From Neurospora intermedia (taxonomy: Eukaryota > Ascomycota > Sordariomycetes > Sordariales > Sordariaceae): a stretch of 64,000 bases of DNA. The notes under the pieces were generated by a model. It was not told the DNA's origin and ran no database searches. It saw only the letters and a program-made list of their open reading frames with translations. The DNA is taken from assembly GCA_037102815.1 (NCBI GenBank), contig BTPP01000006.1:310001-374000 (forward strand), given 5' to 3'. Shown one piece after another: positions 1 to 12,020 of this stretch (positions are counted from its first letter, which is position 1; every line of letters starts with the position of its first letter). Both the position numbers and the translations under genes were made by a program.

Positions 1-3000
1 CCCTGAAGTGTATCCAACGATCAGTTATTGACTGTCGATATCCGTCGCTGCCCATCCTTTCCATCTTTCCGAGCACGCCACCATCGATTGACTCGTGCAG
101 ATATGGAACGAAGGAAAGGGCTGGCTAGATGTAGATGCAGGAATGCGTGCCGAGAGGCCGTGAGCGTACAACGCTTTGGGAACATGGCAGTCTATGCACC
201 GCAACAAATCTCGAGGCCATGGACGATATCCCTGCGGAGGAGTTTGTGAGTCAAGACAAGAAAAATAGGCAGGATGTTGCTTTGCTCCCACACTTGACCC
301 TTGTATAGGAATCATGCTGCCGGACAGAACGGCCGGGAAACCAAATCGCATTATGGATCAAGTCGACCACCAGAGGATTGGAATCCTCAAAGAAGACATC
401 TTGTCAAATTGGTGTTGCTTGCCATAAATCCTCTAGTAGTGCCCGATATCTGTGTCACTCGCCCGGAAAGCTTGTCAGTCGTTCGGTCGGCGGAGGTCTC
501 GAATCAGGATCACAGGACGGTGGCAGAGTGGGGGTATGGATTAAGAACAAACCAGCTCCAATCAAACAACCACTCTTAAACGGTCCAATGATATTTTGTT
601 GGTTGAGCTTTCATCATTTCGCAGCCTTTATGATGATCAATATCCCGATTATACTCTGGCCGGGTCCTTGGATAAGCACTCGGATGAGTCCCGGGTGGCA
701 TCAGTCGATAGTTGCCAATGATATGGCAATGGCTAGAAAAGTAACCAAGTCGTAGAAGGTTGCAGAACTGCTGCTCAATTCTGAACATGCGTGGTTCATG
801 CTCTGTCGTGTAATCTCACCTGTGTTGCCGAAATGTGAGCAACGTGGTACATGGCAAGAAGAGGTGATAGTCATTTGGAAGGATGATGGTCAAGCGTTGA
901 CCCAACCCATGTAGATGGTAACGAGAGTGCCATGGAAGCTGTGGGAGTGGAGACAGCAGTCCAAAAGTGCAAGCCAAACTCCGTCAGCCGGCATGATGGA
1001 ATATAATGGTGATGATTTTTCCGACACCAAGCAGCTTTGCCCGTCTTTGCTGGGCTCTGCCTTTTGTTTCTTGGCAGTCGACGTGATTTTCTCCGGTCAG
1101 ATCGACCATTTCGACGGGATGAGGCCCGTTACGGCGACCTGGAGGCGCAGTCGATGGCTGGAGAAGAGGTTGGAAACAAACTAGGCATGGAGCCAGATCG
1201 CAGCTGGTGGGTTTGGTAAGTTGATGTTGAAATTGGAGGAGCATGACGTTGCAATGGAATAAATCAGAAGGGCTGATCATCACCCTATGCGAGTGATGGC
1301 TCTAATGAGGGGGAACAACTAACAACCTGAGTCAAAAGCTCAGCTCAGCTGTACCGTACCGTGGTACCGAGCGTACCTACCTCTCTACCTCTACCCCTCA
1401 TCGTGTCAATCATTGCAGTGGATGTCAACCTGATTCGTGTGCATCGGAAAGGGGAAGAAGGAACGGAGCGAGCATGCGGGGCCGAAGGGAACAGGAAAGC
1501 AGAGAGGAAAGAACGACTTCCTTGACCCCCGATTCTTCAAGGAAAGTGCTGATCGATGAAGTGAGATGATGGCATTAGAGGTGGTCTGATTGGTGGTCTT
1601 CTATGTCGAGTGCTGATTCAGTCGTCACAGCTTGGGGATCAGGTTCGAGCAAATGAGCCCGAGAATGTCGATCGAGGAGGGGGATTCATGGGCGATGGTT
1701 TCTCTTTATCCAAGTGTTTGGGTCTTCCTGTCTATTTATCCTGGGCAGCTGCCATGAAGCCGAGTCGATGGTGCCATGCCCGAGTCAATCTAATATCGGA
1801 GCTTTCAAAACCTATTATCGATAGCAAAGAAGTTGATACGAGACTGGGACGACACAATTCATACTCTATGGCAAAATATACGAGGCAAAATCAACGACAC
1901 TCACGGAGAGAGGGCTTGGGTGTTCGCTGGGTCCGTGTTCTAGAAGAATTCCATCCTTGGATGTTAAACTCAAAAAGCCCCTCTTTCCCCCTCCATTTTA
2001 CCGACATGGATGGAAAATCCAGGAGCATTGACCACCAACCATGCGCACTTTCATGTGCTTTGCAATCTCATTGGAGGTTGCGGCGAGGTTGCTTGGTTCG
2101 CATCCTTCTTGCCCTGTGTTTGGTGTCCAAGGAAATAACCTTCCCGTGCGTGTGAAACAGACGGCGTCGAACATGGTGGCATGCACCGATCTTTCCAATG
2201 CCGATTCAGGTGGGAGAAAAGTGACAGAGAGACGGAAAGAAATGGAACCTCAGGTTTGTAGGGCAGGCGCGATAAGGCATGCTATGTACAGTAGAGGTAG
2301 GTATGTACCACTGAATGAACACATTAAGCAAGAGCTCCCTCCATGTTATGCACGGAGCAAGCACAGAGTCCCCGCATCCCTCATCCTCCGTGAACAATTC
2401 GGACGAGAATCTCGTCTCTTCATGCATTTTCAACCTCTCATATTCAAATCCTCAAACCGAGGTGTAGGCTTCTTGCACTTCAAAACAAGCCGTTACTGCC
2501 ATGCCAACAGCCCCATGGCCACTTACTGTCCCGGCAAGGTATACATACACGGTGAAGCCTAAGAGATGACAGCCGAATCACGATATTCACATACGAGCGA
2601 TGGGCAGGCAGACAGGAAGTGAACATTGACGCTCACAATGGTGATGACGGGTGCGTCTCCCTGGTCTCCTCCTCCTCCTCCTCCTCTTCCTCCCCGGCCT
2701 TACAACACCAATTGTCGCCAGCGACAGCGACCAAGTATCGCCATCGTGACTGGCTGCCCTCGTTCTTCCCGCTTTCCTCCGCCCGCGCTCTCCTCCTTCT
2801 TTTCTTACACGCCGGCCTGTGGATAGCACGGCAACCTATGCTGGGCCCGTTGAGTGCTCCGTCGATGTATCTCTTCCGGCCCGGTTGGCTCCCTTGGAAC
2901 CCCTCCAGCTGAGGACTTGTACCCGTACCTCTGTGAGGGCAAGGAAGGGCCTGTCACTGCCTGTTCTTCGCCTGGTGCTCTTGTCACGCAACTCTGGCAG

Positions 3001-5130
3001 TGCCCGCAGCACGTCTTCCATGATTTCTGCACCAGTCCATTCTGGCTTGTCGATGTAATATCCAGCAGCATTGCCAACTCATCATTGCATGCGTCTTAAG
3101 GCCTTCTTGTGCCTAGCTGCCTCGCGGCCTTGCGGCCTCGCCATGAGACCGGCCATTCAGCGACCTCGCTCTCTCCTGGGGCCAGACGCACCCGCACCCA
3201 GGACATGCAAGGGTTCGCCGGCCCAGCCACTGTTCATGCACCTCATCCCTCATTCACCGACTTCGTGGTCCGCCAAAGAGCCAGTCGTTTTGGTACGGCT
3301 CGATTTGTTCCACTACACAGACCTTTGTACCGGCCCTTTCCGTGACCATGACAACCATTTCTCACCACTTCGACACCCTGCCCCAGTTGTTGACCAACTA
3401 GGTAGGTAGACAGCTTGGAAGATGAGTGCTGCCAAGAGAGAAACAAACACCGACGAGCAGACGGTGGTTCATGGTCCATGGTCCATGGATGATGGATGGC
3501 CCGGCCGGAAAACACCACCCAGCAACACCACCGGCTTGTTGTTGTTGTTGTTGTCTTTCCGGATCTCTTGATCCCGCGGTTTTGATACGCCAGCCGTCCT
3601 TCCTTCCTTTGTGCTGACCAGCTCCGAAAAGGTCGCCAACGCCGCTGGTCTCTCCTCCCTCCCAGGTCTCGCTGCCTGCCGAACCAAGGTATGCCCATGT
3701 TGCCCGAGTTCTGGCCCACAAATCTCACAGCGCCAATGATCTCCGGTTCACCTCTCAGCGAGGTCACCCAAACCGAACATGCCATCTCAACTTCTCCCGT
3801 CCTTCCCTGCCCGCTTGGCTATTCATGCCCCCCCCCCCCCCCGGGTTCCAACCCCAACCCCGACCCCGTTCCTGGCTGGTTCATGTAGCAGTGTATGGAC
3901 CCGCCGACTTTGGTGCCATTTTACCTCTGCCGTTGATCTCTGACGGTAGCATAGCAAGTGGAGACGCACTTCATCTCTGCTGGAAAAAGGTACCGCAGAG
4001 GCCATGCGGTCCGTCTATCGACAGTGTCGATAGCACAAACACCAGTACTACCGAGGATACATGTTGGATGTGCCATAGCCCAGGCTGCATAAGTGGTTTA
4101 AAGAGCCACCAGTCAGATGGATCTTACCGGGCTTGATGTTTTTCATTGACTGTTTTTCGTGCCCACGACTTGCGAGCCAGGCACATCCTTTCTTCTGGCA
4201 CCCCTTGGCTTCAACATAAGCCACTTCTGAAACTTGACTGGTTGCCGGCAAAAGACCGCTTGCTCCCGAATTTTCGAGTCTTGCTTCGATTTCTCTCTTG
4301 GACCACCAGACTGGCTCTTGGGCATCCGATTTTGCCACCTTGCTATGCCTAACTCTGCATAACCACAAAGCCCCGCGAGCCTATCTCATCTGTTTAGCGA
4401 TGGGACACGATCTTGGTGTGCTAGGGCGGCGAACGAGGCCGAAGAACATGTGGAGGCCGACCCAGGAGTTGAACCAGGTGCCGGAAAGGGAAAAGAACAT
4501 ATCACACAAATGGTGTCGGGCTCCATCTATGCCCATTTCAATCCAAGACTGGCTCGACTTATCAAAGCAGATCTTCCCCCCAGGCATATCAATGCATACC
4601 CCATGGGTGGTGTATGTGTGGTGTGGAGTTGGCCCGGTCTCCGGCTCTATCAACTGGCAACGACAATGCCAGCGCATCAAGATGGGTCACACTTTGAGCC
4701 GCATCTTGACGGTCAAACATTGCATCCGACGAACACTTTCTCCTCCTGTCCGTTTGGCTTTCGCTCATGTCGTCTCTTTGGCGTCTGAATTCGGACATTT
4801 TTGCCTCCCCCCTTGCCCCGCACGAAGCTGCTCCTTCACTGCGATATGTAAAGCACACATGTCTCGCCGTTGACTGCTCATCAAGGTGATGCAGCTTCGT
4901 CGTCCATACCTGCCCACCCGCTTCTGGCACTGCCTCGCATCCCCTTCTGCCTTTTAGTTAGGCTCGATTGCATCACATCCTCGGATCTCGGACATCTACC
5001 CGCGGCCTCCTCGTCTCCTTCTTTTTCACCATCATCACCTCCACTGTTTGTAGAAACACATACATTCTGCCGTTCCATCTCTGTCTCGCTTCTCCTGGAA
5101 TTTCTTTTTACAGAGACAAAAACCGACACC
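1..5130. other. Long stretch with no supportable gene
   Basis: Open frames here are short, overlap on both strands and show neither protein-like composition nor credible splice sites. The stretch holds pyrimidine-rich runs, a serine/proline-coding-like CT-rich microsatellite near 2660-2700, a run of 15 C at 3828-3842, and TACC/GGTAC-rich patches near 1350-1395 and 2285-2310. The part next to 5131 probably includes the promoter and leader of the small gene that starts there. I see nothing else I can support. Confidence 0.5.
3828..3842 (+). repeat. Poly-C run (15 C)
   Basis: An uninterrupted C run in intergenic DNA. It is one of four long C runs in the window, all on the plus strand. Confidence 0.95.
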
Positions 5131-5900
5131 ATGGCTGGTTTCTACATGCAGTATCTGGAGAGTAAGTCACTCAAGCATCAATTTTTGCTGTCAAACCTCG
5201 CTTTCCAATTCAATCACAAATCCTACACTACCAATCTTGTTGTGGGGTGTTGTCACAAGGCATGACATTTCCCCCTTGTGAATGGTTTACCCCTGCATGA
5301 GATTTCCACAACATTGAGATGTCCCGCGTCTTTTTCTTCTTCCAGAGATCGTACACTAGGTGTCATCTTGCCCCCCCGTTACCCACAGATCAAACCAACC
5401 CCGGTCATAGGGCTGAGGCATCCGTGTTCGGCTGCCACGCAGGCACGGAATCCATCTGCACATGGCTCATGCTTTTGCATGATTGAGCCTAGGTACTGTC
5501 GATACTCTGATGAGAAAAGCTACTAATTTGGGTTTCTACAGGTCTTTGCCGGCGGCGTGGATGGCACGATCCCTCCTACGAGTGTTATCGTGATGGCAAT
5601 GGCTTCACGTGCTTGGTTCTCGTCAACGGCCGCGAATATCAGACAGATATCCCATATGAAACACATGGACTTGCTCAGGAAAACGCGGCCATGCGTGCGT
5701 TTATGGTTTGCCGAAATTTCTCGGTCAATGGAGGGATGCTGGCTCGCAACGGAATCGTCCAAGGGTTGCCGGCAGACGAGGCCAAGCACAAGTCCAGACG
5801 GAGCAGCCGTCCTCAAACGTCTTCTCACTATACGCATGGACACCGCACTCGGCATTCCGGAGATGAATCAAGCAGCAGCTCGACTGCTTCGGTGGAATAA
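5131..5900 (+). CDS. Small protein resembling a dsRNA-binding motif, two exons
   Basis: I read exon 1 as 5131-5161 and exon 2 as 5542-5900, joined across a GTAAGT...CAG intron of 380 bp, giving 129 residues. The ATG has a purine/C-rich context (GACACCATGG). The first 70 residues follow the alpha-beta-beta-beta-alpha pattern of a double-stranded-RNA-binding motif. There is a short helix (FYMQYLESLCRRRGW), then P-x-YECYRDGNGFTCLVLVNG with further strand around REYQTD, then a C-terminal helix (LAQENAAMRAFMVCRNF). The tail (91-129) is basic, then serine-rich. The second helix lacks the usual lysine cluster (KKxAK) that contacts RNA phosphate, so RNA binding is an inference and the fold may serve protein contacts. 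A dsRBM-like assignment rests on pattern only. The frame break between the two exons is solved exactly by the splice, which supports a real gene. Confidence 0.62.
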
Positions 5901-6454
5901 GGGCTGTGGAGCTGCCACACCTTGGCAGAAGGCAACACAACCCCTTGGAAAGACGTGGATTCCTTCTCGATCAGCGGATTCGCATTTTCTTGTTTTCTTC
6001 TATACTTCTTCACGCTTCACAGCAACACGGTGATAAAATCCGGGATTTATACCCTTAGGTGACGATCAATCGACGGCTCGGAAAAGGACGAACGCATAGC
6101 ATCACCACTGGTTTTCTACACGCACATAAGCTGCATCGGCAAAATTCATGACTGGACGACCTACGGAATATAGATTACATGCATCTGATGCGTTGTCACG
6201 ATACTACTTCATTCCCTTATCTTGGATCCTCCGGGTTTTCCTCGTGTTTGACGGGTTTTTGGTTGTTCAAGAAGCCTCACTGGGCCTCAAAAAAGCCTCG
6301 CCCGTATTATTGAAGTACAGCCGTACTTGGATTGGAAGTCCCTGGTCCATCCTGATCCAGCTGATAAGGGATTGTCCTTCTCACTGCTTTGTGCGGACTT
6401 TGGACAGCTTCATATGTGTCTAAGACCGCTTCCACCTTGGCATGATCGAACCTT

Positions 6455-6541
6455 GAGTTCGATATACCGAAGCAAGACACGTCCATATGGCCACTCCTTC
6501 TTGGTTTATATGGAAGTGTCTTGCCTCGGTATATCGAACTC
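6455..6541 (+). repeat. 34-bp inverted repeat, strong hairpin with 19-nt loop
   Basis: The left arm is 6455-6488 and the right arm 6508-6541. They are reverse complements at 32 of 34 positions, with mismatches at left-arm positions 6471 and 6481. The loop is 6489-6507. One further T-A pair extends the stem outwards. Transcribed in either direction this would make a long, nearly perfect stem, like a microRNA-like (milRNA) precursor or a small palindromic element. No flanking target duplication is visible. It lies 555 bp downstream of the dsRBM-like gene. Confidence 0.85.
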
Positions 6542-6947
6542 ATGTCATTGTTATTGCAGCTGTCTTAACAGGCAGTCCATTCATTCCGCCTGAACTGGAT
6601 AGGTTTCGCACCTTCACGAGACATTGGAGCGGTACGTCCACGCGTAGGCCCTCATACTTTGCCGCAAAACATCTGTTCTCTTTTTTGGCCGGGAGACACG
6701 AACTCATTGATTCAGCGAAGGCCATACCGGGCTGAATTTGGACCGGTTGGAGCACTTTACTTCCTCGCGTTCTTGTATCAGGAGGGGGGAGGGGAGTCTG
6801 GCATGGGAGGTTCGCGGCTTTGTTCTTCTTCTTTCCCCACTCTTTCTTCTCTTCTGGGAATTTATTCTTCATGATTTTACGACTTAACGAAACGGCATCT
6901 CTAAAAAGACACTGATGACGAGACCAGGCAACTTGAGTGCTGGTGCA

Positions 6948-7029
6948 GAGGAGGGGATCTGACGGGAGGATAGATGGTGAGAGGAGGGGATCTGACGGGG
7001 GAATAGATGGTGAGAGGAGGGGGTGATGA
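6948..7029 (+). repeat. 33-bp tandem repeat, about 2.4 copies
   Basis: Unit 1 is 6948-6980, unit 2 is 6981-7013 (differing at a few bases), and a degenerate partial third copy follows. The unit is purine-rich (GAGGAGGGGATCTGACGG...). Confidence 0.85.
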
Positions 7030-7092
7030 CAGCATCAAGTAACGCAGCGCATATGACTCGTCGCACCCGTGAACAAGATAGAGGGTGACGAC

Positions 7093-7121
7093 GATGATGA
7101 TGATGATGATGATGATGATGA
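7093..7121 (+). repeat. GAT microsatellite
   Basis: Nine to ten uninterrupted GAT triplets in intergenic DNA. Confidence 0.9.
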
Positions 7122-10100
7122 CAAAGTTGATAAAAAGAACACAATCGTTTTCTCGCGACATGGCTCAATCTTGGTGGATACTTTGAGTATGATATTATGT
7201 TATTGTGACATGTTCTCTTTGGTATCATTCTCAACCGTCGATATCAGTTCAAAGTGGTCGTCGGTACATTTGCACTAACGTGTGTGGCGCAGATTTCATA
7301 CGAGTATTGTTAGCACATGAGCACATAGGAGCAGACGTCCACTCATTCCAGCCCTATAACCCCAGTCCGATCCCGATCCCGATTCGCTGTGCTCGATCAG
7401 CCTCGTACCGACATTGCAGTGCTCCTCCCGAAAGAGCTCCGTTTCAGTAGTCCCCATCCAGCCCGCGTCCTGCGGGACTGCCCAGGGGTAAAGTTCTCAA
7501 ATGAGGTCAAGGGTGCGGTATGTAACTGGGGGCCTGCTGAGCTAGGGAAGGGAAGGGAAGAACGAAGGAAGGCACATGGAAAGGGAAATCAAGCGAGCGG
7601 ACCGCTAGGATGATACAGTTCAATACTGGTTTGATTGTTAGCGTGGGACTTCTTCCGACTTCGAACAGGGGAGAAATGTGCGATCTAGACTATATGATTG
7701 GTCTAAATCGTCAAAAAGCCAGGGTAGAGACAGGGCTTCGGAATAGCCTCCTCAGTATTCCAAAGACAATACCCAAAAGGGAAATACTTCCAGCACTCTA
7801 CCAGGGCTTGCATCGCCAAAGTCCACCGAACCAAACTTGAGAAGGAAAAGTGTGAATCGAAGTACTACGCCAACAATCAAACCAGGGTTGGAGTGTATAT
7901 GTATGGTTGGCACTTCTCTAGAGTTTAGGATCCGTCCAGGGTAAGGTAAGGGTTAATAGGTTAGAAGCCCGGACTTTGAACTTTGGGATGTCAGGGGTCA
8001 GATACTAAATCCACGAATTCAGTTCGTCGATGGAACTCCAACATTAGAGACTGGAGACTTCAAGGGTCGTTGATAGACGACTTGTGATTTAAATGCTTGA
8101 GCAGAGATTGAGGAATGAAAAGAAGGATAAGTGATGGAGTTCACAAACCTGAAGAGCAGCGTATCTCGTGCCATTGTGGGAGCCGCCAATCTCCGGTTTA
8201 CTCTAGGACCCAGTGAGTGACTGACATATCATCATCGACGCCACAGAACCGTGATGATTGCGATCACCAGCACCTATGTATATGGGTTATATACTTGGAC
8301 CAGGCTTAGGTTCGGGACTATAGTAGTGCCACTGCAAACCATTGAACGTGGCGGTGCTTGTTTCATTGGGGGTCAGAAGGGGATTTGGGGGATGGTGGGT
8401 ATCCTTGTCTCGGGCGGTTGCGGTTGCGGTTGCGGATTCCTATGGAAATGGGCTTACGTATGCGCGCATTATGGTATTGTACGCTGTATACCACTCGACT
8501 CGCCTGTCTTCAAAATACTCCCTCATTTCTGGTCTGAGCTTCCAGATTGCATTTGACGCAAGAGGTATATACATTCCTACGTAGGCAATGTAAGCTCGTG
8601 TGCCATAACGTGATAAGTGAGACCGCAGTCACCACACCAAGTATCATCCTTTAATGTACCTCGTATAACAACCGCCACCACCACCACTACCACAACAGGC
8701 AGGTATGAGAGATCACATTGAACTTTCGATGAAGTTGTGGTATACATGGTACGATAGCCCATTTCCACATTTTCGGGATATTTCTGGGTCAGTCAGGGTC
8801 GGTGTATCGAGATCACCGCTGTGGATAAAACACCCTTCATTTCCTCGACAAGGAAGCTTGTTTTGATATTTTGGACGATCAGCTCGAATTCCCCCATTAC
8901 CCGATGGAGGATATCGTAAACGGCGTAGAAGCATTCACAGAGTCAGATCTGTGCTTGAGGCTTACAATGAATGTATTTTTGTTCTTGTTATTTTGACTTA
9001 GCTCGGCCCAACTCTAACGATGTTGTGTCAAAAGCAGGTTTGTAGCGTAGTTCGTGGAGTCGTAGAGTGGGCGTGGTGTGCTGCAGCAAAAGTTCCATGA
9101 CCCACGACCCACGCCACGGACGGAAGATGGAGCACATGACTTTTATGAGACAGAGGGGCAAGTTTGGGGGTTGCGTGTGTATACTCCGAGTCGTCGAGTA
9201 TAACTTCAACGTTCGAACGATGGGCAGACATCGAGTTGATGACCACACAGGCCAATTGTCTGAACCTGAAACATCTTGTAGATTATCGCGATATAAGTCA
9301 AGCGAAATCGCTTATCGAGTTGGCAGGTCTGACTGATGTCGTCGACGTTGACCTGCTCGGGCGGCGCCGTGGCTACACTAAAAAAAGGGGGGGGCACCGA
9401 AACAAAAGAAGCATTGATGGAAATTCAGGGGATGGCGTTCTGCAACGGCGCAAGCCAATCTCGTCAAGGAGATTGATGTGGTTTGATTGGCGAGCCCGCT
9501 TGGATCTCTTGGGTGGTCTGCCCCTCTCTGGTGGAGGCTTCAACCAATGGGACACGTCCATTCGAGGCCGTGCCCCTTTCCAGGCTTCCCCAACTTGACC
9601 ACAAAGAGAGCACCGGAGATGGAGCACGGGCCACAGGAACCGCTAGCAGGCCGTTTTAGCATGGTGCAGTGGCATGGACCAGGAAATCATCGAGCAGGGA
9701 ACCCACCGGAAGCTGCTGCGCCATGCCCAAACCAGCTCAAGATGGAAACAGCAATGACAGCTTGGCCGCTGCAGAGCGCAGTGGTGAAGAAGAGGACCCA
9801 ACCTGGTTGTGTGGAATGGGTGAGATACAATGGACGAAAAGGGAAAATGTGCATGGAATTCGTGACGGAAACGTCGAGACTGCCCGTGGAGTAGGTACCT
9901 CTACGTAGGTACTTTTGTAACCTAAGAGGGTTCAGGTGGGGAGGTGCCTGCGTGCGGCGGGAGCCAAACTGGTGACTGGAAGTGGCCCGGGACGAGGTGA
10001 GGTGTGTGACCTGGCCCCCTGTTCCCGTCCACCAGCCAGGGGAATGGAAGCTGAGTGGCCCGGGAGGGGAGCCAAAAGTGTACACTAGTGTAATACTTGT

Positions 10101-10229
10101 AGTAGCAGCGGGCAGCCTCAGACCATCTGGCATCCATTCAGCCCGCAACACACAGAAAGCAAGCGGGCAGAGACTCGACCGTCCGGGACCCTCGACTCGA
10201 AAAAAAGATCCATCCAGGGTGTCCTCAAT

Positions 10230-10589
10230 CAACAAACATTAATCTTCGCTTCCACTTCCATACATCATCCCACCTTCTCCCACCTCCAAACCACACCTTT
10301 TCGTCCTCGGGACACACCACCATATTCCCTTCTATCACCATCGCAGCCCACCGTCCTGTTCTTCTTACTTGACAGGTCGTCGTTAATTCCCGCCAAGAGG
10401 CCATAGTAATCACTTCCCCCCTTTTCACAACGCTCCCAGTTCTTGCACCGGTTGTAGCAAGCCGCCTTTCCAGCTTCTTCCTTCCTTCTTACACTCGTTG
10501 AACAACCCTTTCTGCGATACGCTCGTTGTCTATCACGACCGTTACGACCGACACTTCCACCAACACAACCACCACCAAAACCAGCAATC
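10230..10589 (+). promoter_or_regulatory. Pyrimidine-rich leader upstream of mpg1
   Basis: The 360 bases before the mpg1 ATG are dominated by C and T with many CACC and TTCC words. This composition is common around the promoter and 5' leader of well-expressed ascomycete housekeeping genes. No single binding site can be assigned. Confidence 0.35.
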
Positions 10590-12020
10590 ATGAAGGGTAA
10601 GCTCTCCTCGATTCCTCTCTCCCGGTGCTGGTGCTCTTGGCCCACACAATGGACCCTACAATGACGGGAACCCTGACTGACGCGTTTCCCCCCTGTTGTA
10701 GCTCTTATTCTCGTCGGCGGCTTTGGCACTCGCCTTCGCCCTCTCGTAAGCGACCCCCAACCATACCATCCCGGGCCATGCCATGGGATGCCATGCCATG
10801 GCCTCGTGGCTGGCCTGTCTGCGGGCTGGTAGCCGCCATAGCAATTCGACGTCACGACTAACCACGTCTCTCGATATAGACCTTGACCATGCCCAAGCCC
10901 CTGGTCGAGTTCGGCAACAAGCGTATGATTCTGCACCAGATCGAGGCCCTTGCGGCAGCCGGTGTTACCGACATCGTTCTCGCCGTCAACTATCGCCCTG
11001 AAATTATGGAGAAGTACTTGGCTGAGGTTAGTGACAAGCTTCTTCGGAAAAGAAGGCCCCCCCCCCCCCCCCCCCCCCGACTAGAGGTCCCTTGCTAACC
11101 CTTTCTTCTCTCCCCCGATGCAGTACGAGAAGCAGTTCGGTATCAATATTACCATCTCTATCGAAAGCGAGCCCCTGGGCACTGCTGGTCCCCTGAAGTT
11201 GGCCGAGGACGTCCTCAGGAAAGACGACACTCCCTTCTTTGTCCTCAACTCCGACGTTACCTGCGAATATCCCTTCAAGGAGCTCGCCGCCTTCCACAAG
11301 GCCCACGGTGACGAGGGTACCATCGTAGTGACCAAGGTGGAGGAGCCTTCCAAGTACGGTGTCGTCGTCCACAAGCCCAACCACCCATCTCGCATCGACC
11401 GCTTCGTTGAGAAGCCCGTACAGTTCGTCGGCAACCGCATCAACGCCGGCCTCTACATCTTCAACCCCTCAGTCATTGACCGCGTTGAGCTGCGGCCCAC
11501 TTCCATCGAACAGGAGACCTTCCCTGCCATGGTCAGGGACGGCCAATTACACTCTTTCGACCTTGAGGGCTTCTGGATGGACATCGGTCAGCCCAAGGAT
11601 TTCCTGACGGGTACCTGCCTCTATCTTTCCTCCCTTACCAAGAAGGGCTCCAAGGAGCTCGCCCCCACCACTCTGCCCTACATCCACGGCGGCAACGTTC
11701 TTATCGACCCCTCAGCGAAGATCGGCAAGAACTGCAGAATCGGACCCAATGTTACCATTGGCCCCAACGTTGTCGTTGGCGACGGTGTCCGTCTGCAGCG
11801 CTGTGTGTTGCTCGAAGGATCCAAGGTCAAGGACCACGCTTGGGTCAAGAGCACCATTGTTGGCTGGAACAGCACGGTTGGCAAGTGGGCCCGTCTCGAG
11901 AACGTAACAGTTCTCGGCGACGATGTCACCATTGGCGACGAGATTTACGTTAACGGCGGCAGCATTCTGCCACACAAGACCATCAAGGCCAACGTCGACG
12001 TACCGGCCATTATCATGTAA
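10590..12020 (+). CDS. mpg1: Mannose-1-phosphate guanylyltransferase (GDP-mannose pyrophosphorylase)
   Basis: The enzyme makes GDP-mannose from mannose-1-phosphate and GTP, feeding protein glycosylation, GPI anchors and wall mannan in the cytosol. There are four exons: 10590-10596, 10702-10745, 10880-11026 and 11124-12020. All introns are GT...AG, and the product is 364 residues, the usual fungal length. The N terminus gives the nucleotidyltransferase signature [10 protein letters not shown] (residues 8-17) followed by [20 protein letters not shown] and the [18 protein letters not shown] segment follow. The C-terminal third is a left-handed beta-helix of hexapeptide repeats ([16 protein letters not shown]...). 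The tiny 7-nt first exon and early introns are typical of this gene in ascomycetes. Intron 3 contains a run of 22 C. The gene faces GUT1 convergently across 3.4 kb. This is PSA1 of yeast and mpg1 of Trichoderma. Confidence 0.97.
11057..11078 (+). repeat. Poly-C run (22 C) inside mpg1 intron 3
   Basis: A C homopolymer between the 5' splice site at 11027 and the acceptor at 11123. It lies where a pyrimidine tract could sit but is far longer than needed. Confidence 0.95.

Larger units (their letters stand above)
5901..10589. other. Intergenic, no supportable gene; contains hairpin and small repeats
   Basis: About 4.7 kb between the small dsRBM-like gene and mpg1. No frame has convincing protein composition. 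It contains the inverted repeat at 6455-6541, a 33-bp tandem repeat at 6948-7029, a GAT microsatellite at 7093-7121 and TAGGTAC motifs at 9890-9915. The last few hundred bases before 10590 are C/T-rich and look like the mpg1 leader. Confidence 0.5.

Noticed and set aside
1610-2155. 181-codon plus-strand frame
   Set aside because: No domain, atypical codon use, and no supporting splice or start context.
4298-4873. 191-codon plus-strand frame
   Set aside because: Composition is not protein-like (many His, Trp, Cys and Pro), it is contradicted by overlapping frames, and no domain is seen.
7945-7970. GGGTTAATAGGTTAG, telomere-like
   Set aside because: Not a tandem TTAGGG array.
10265-10936. 223-codon minus-strand frame
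   Set aside because: Lies over the mpg1 leader and first exons. Low-complexity Arg/Gly sequence.
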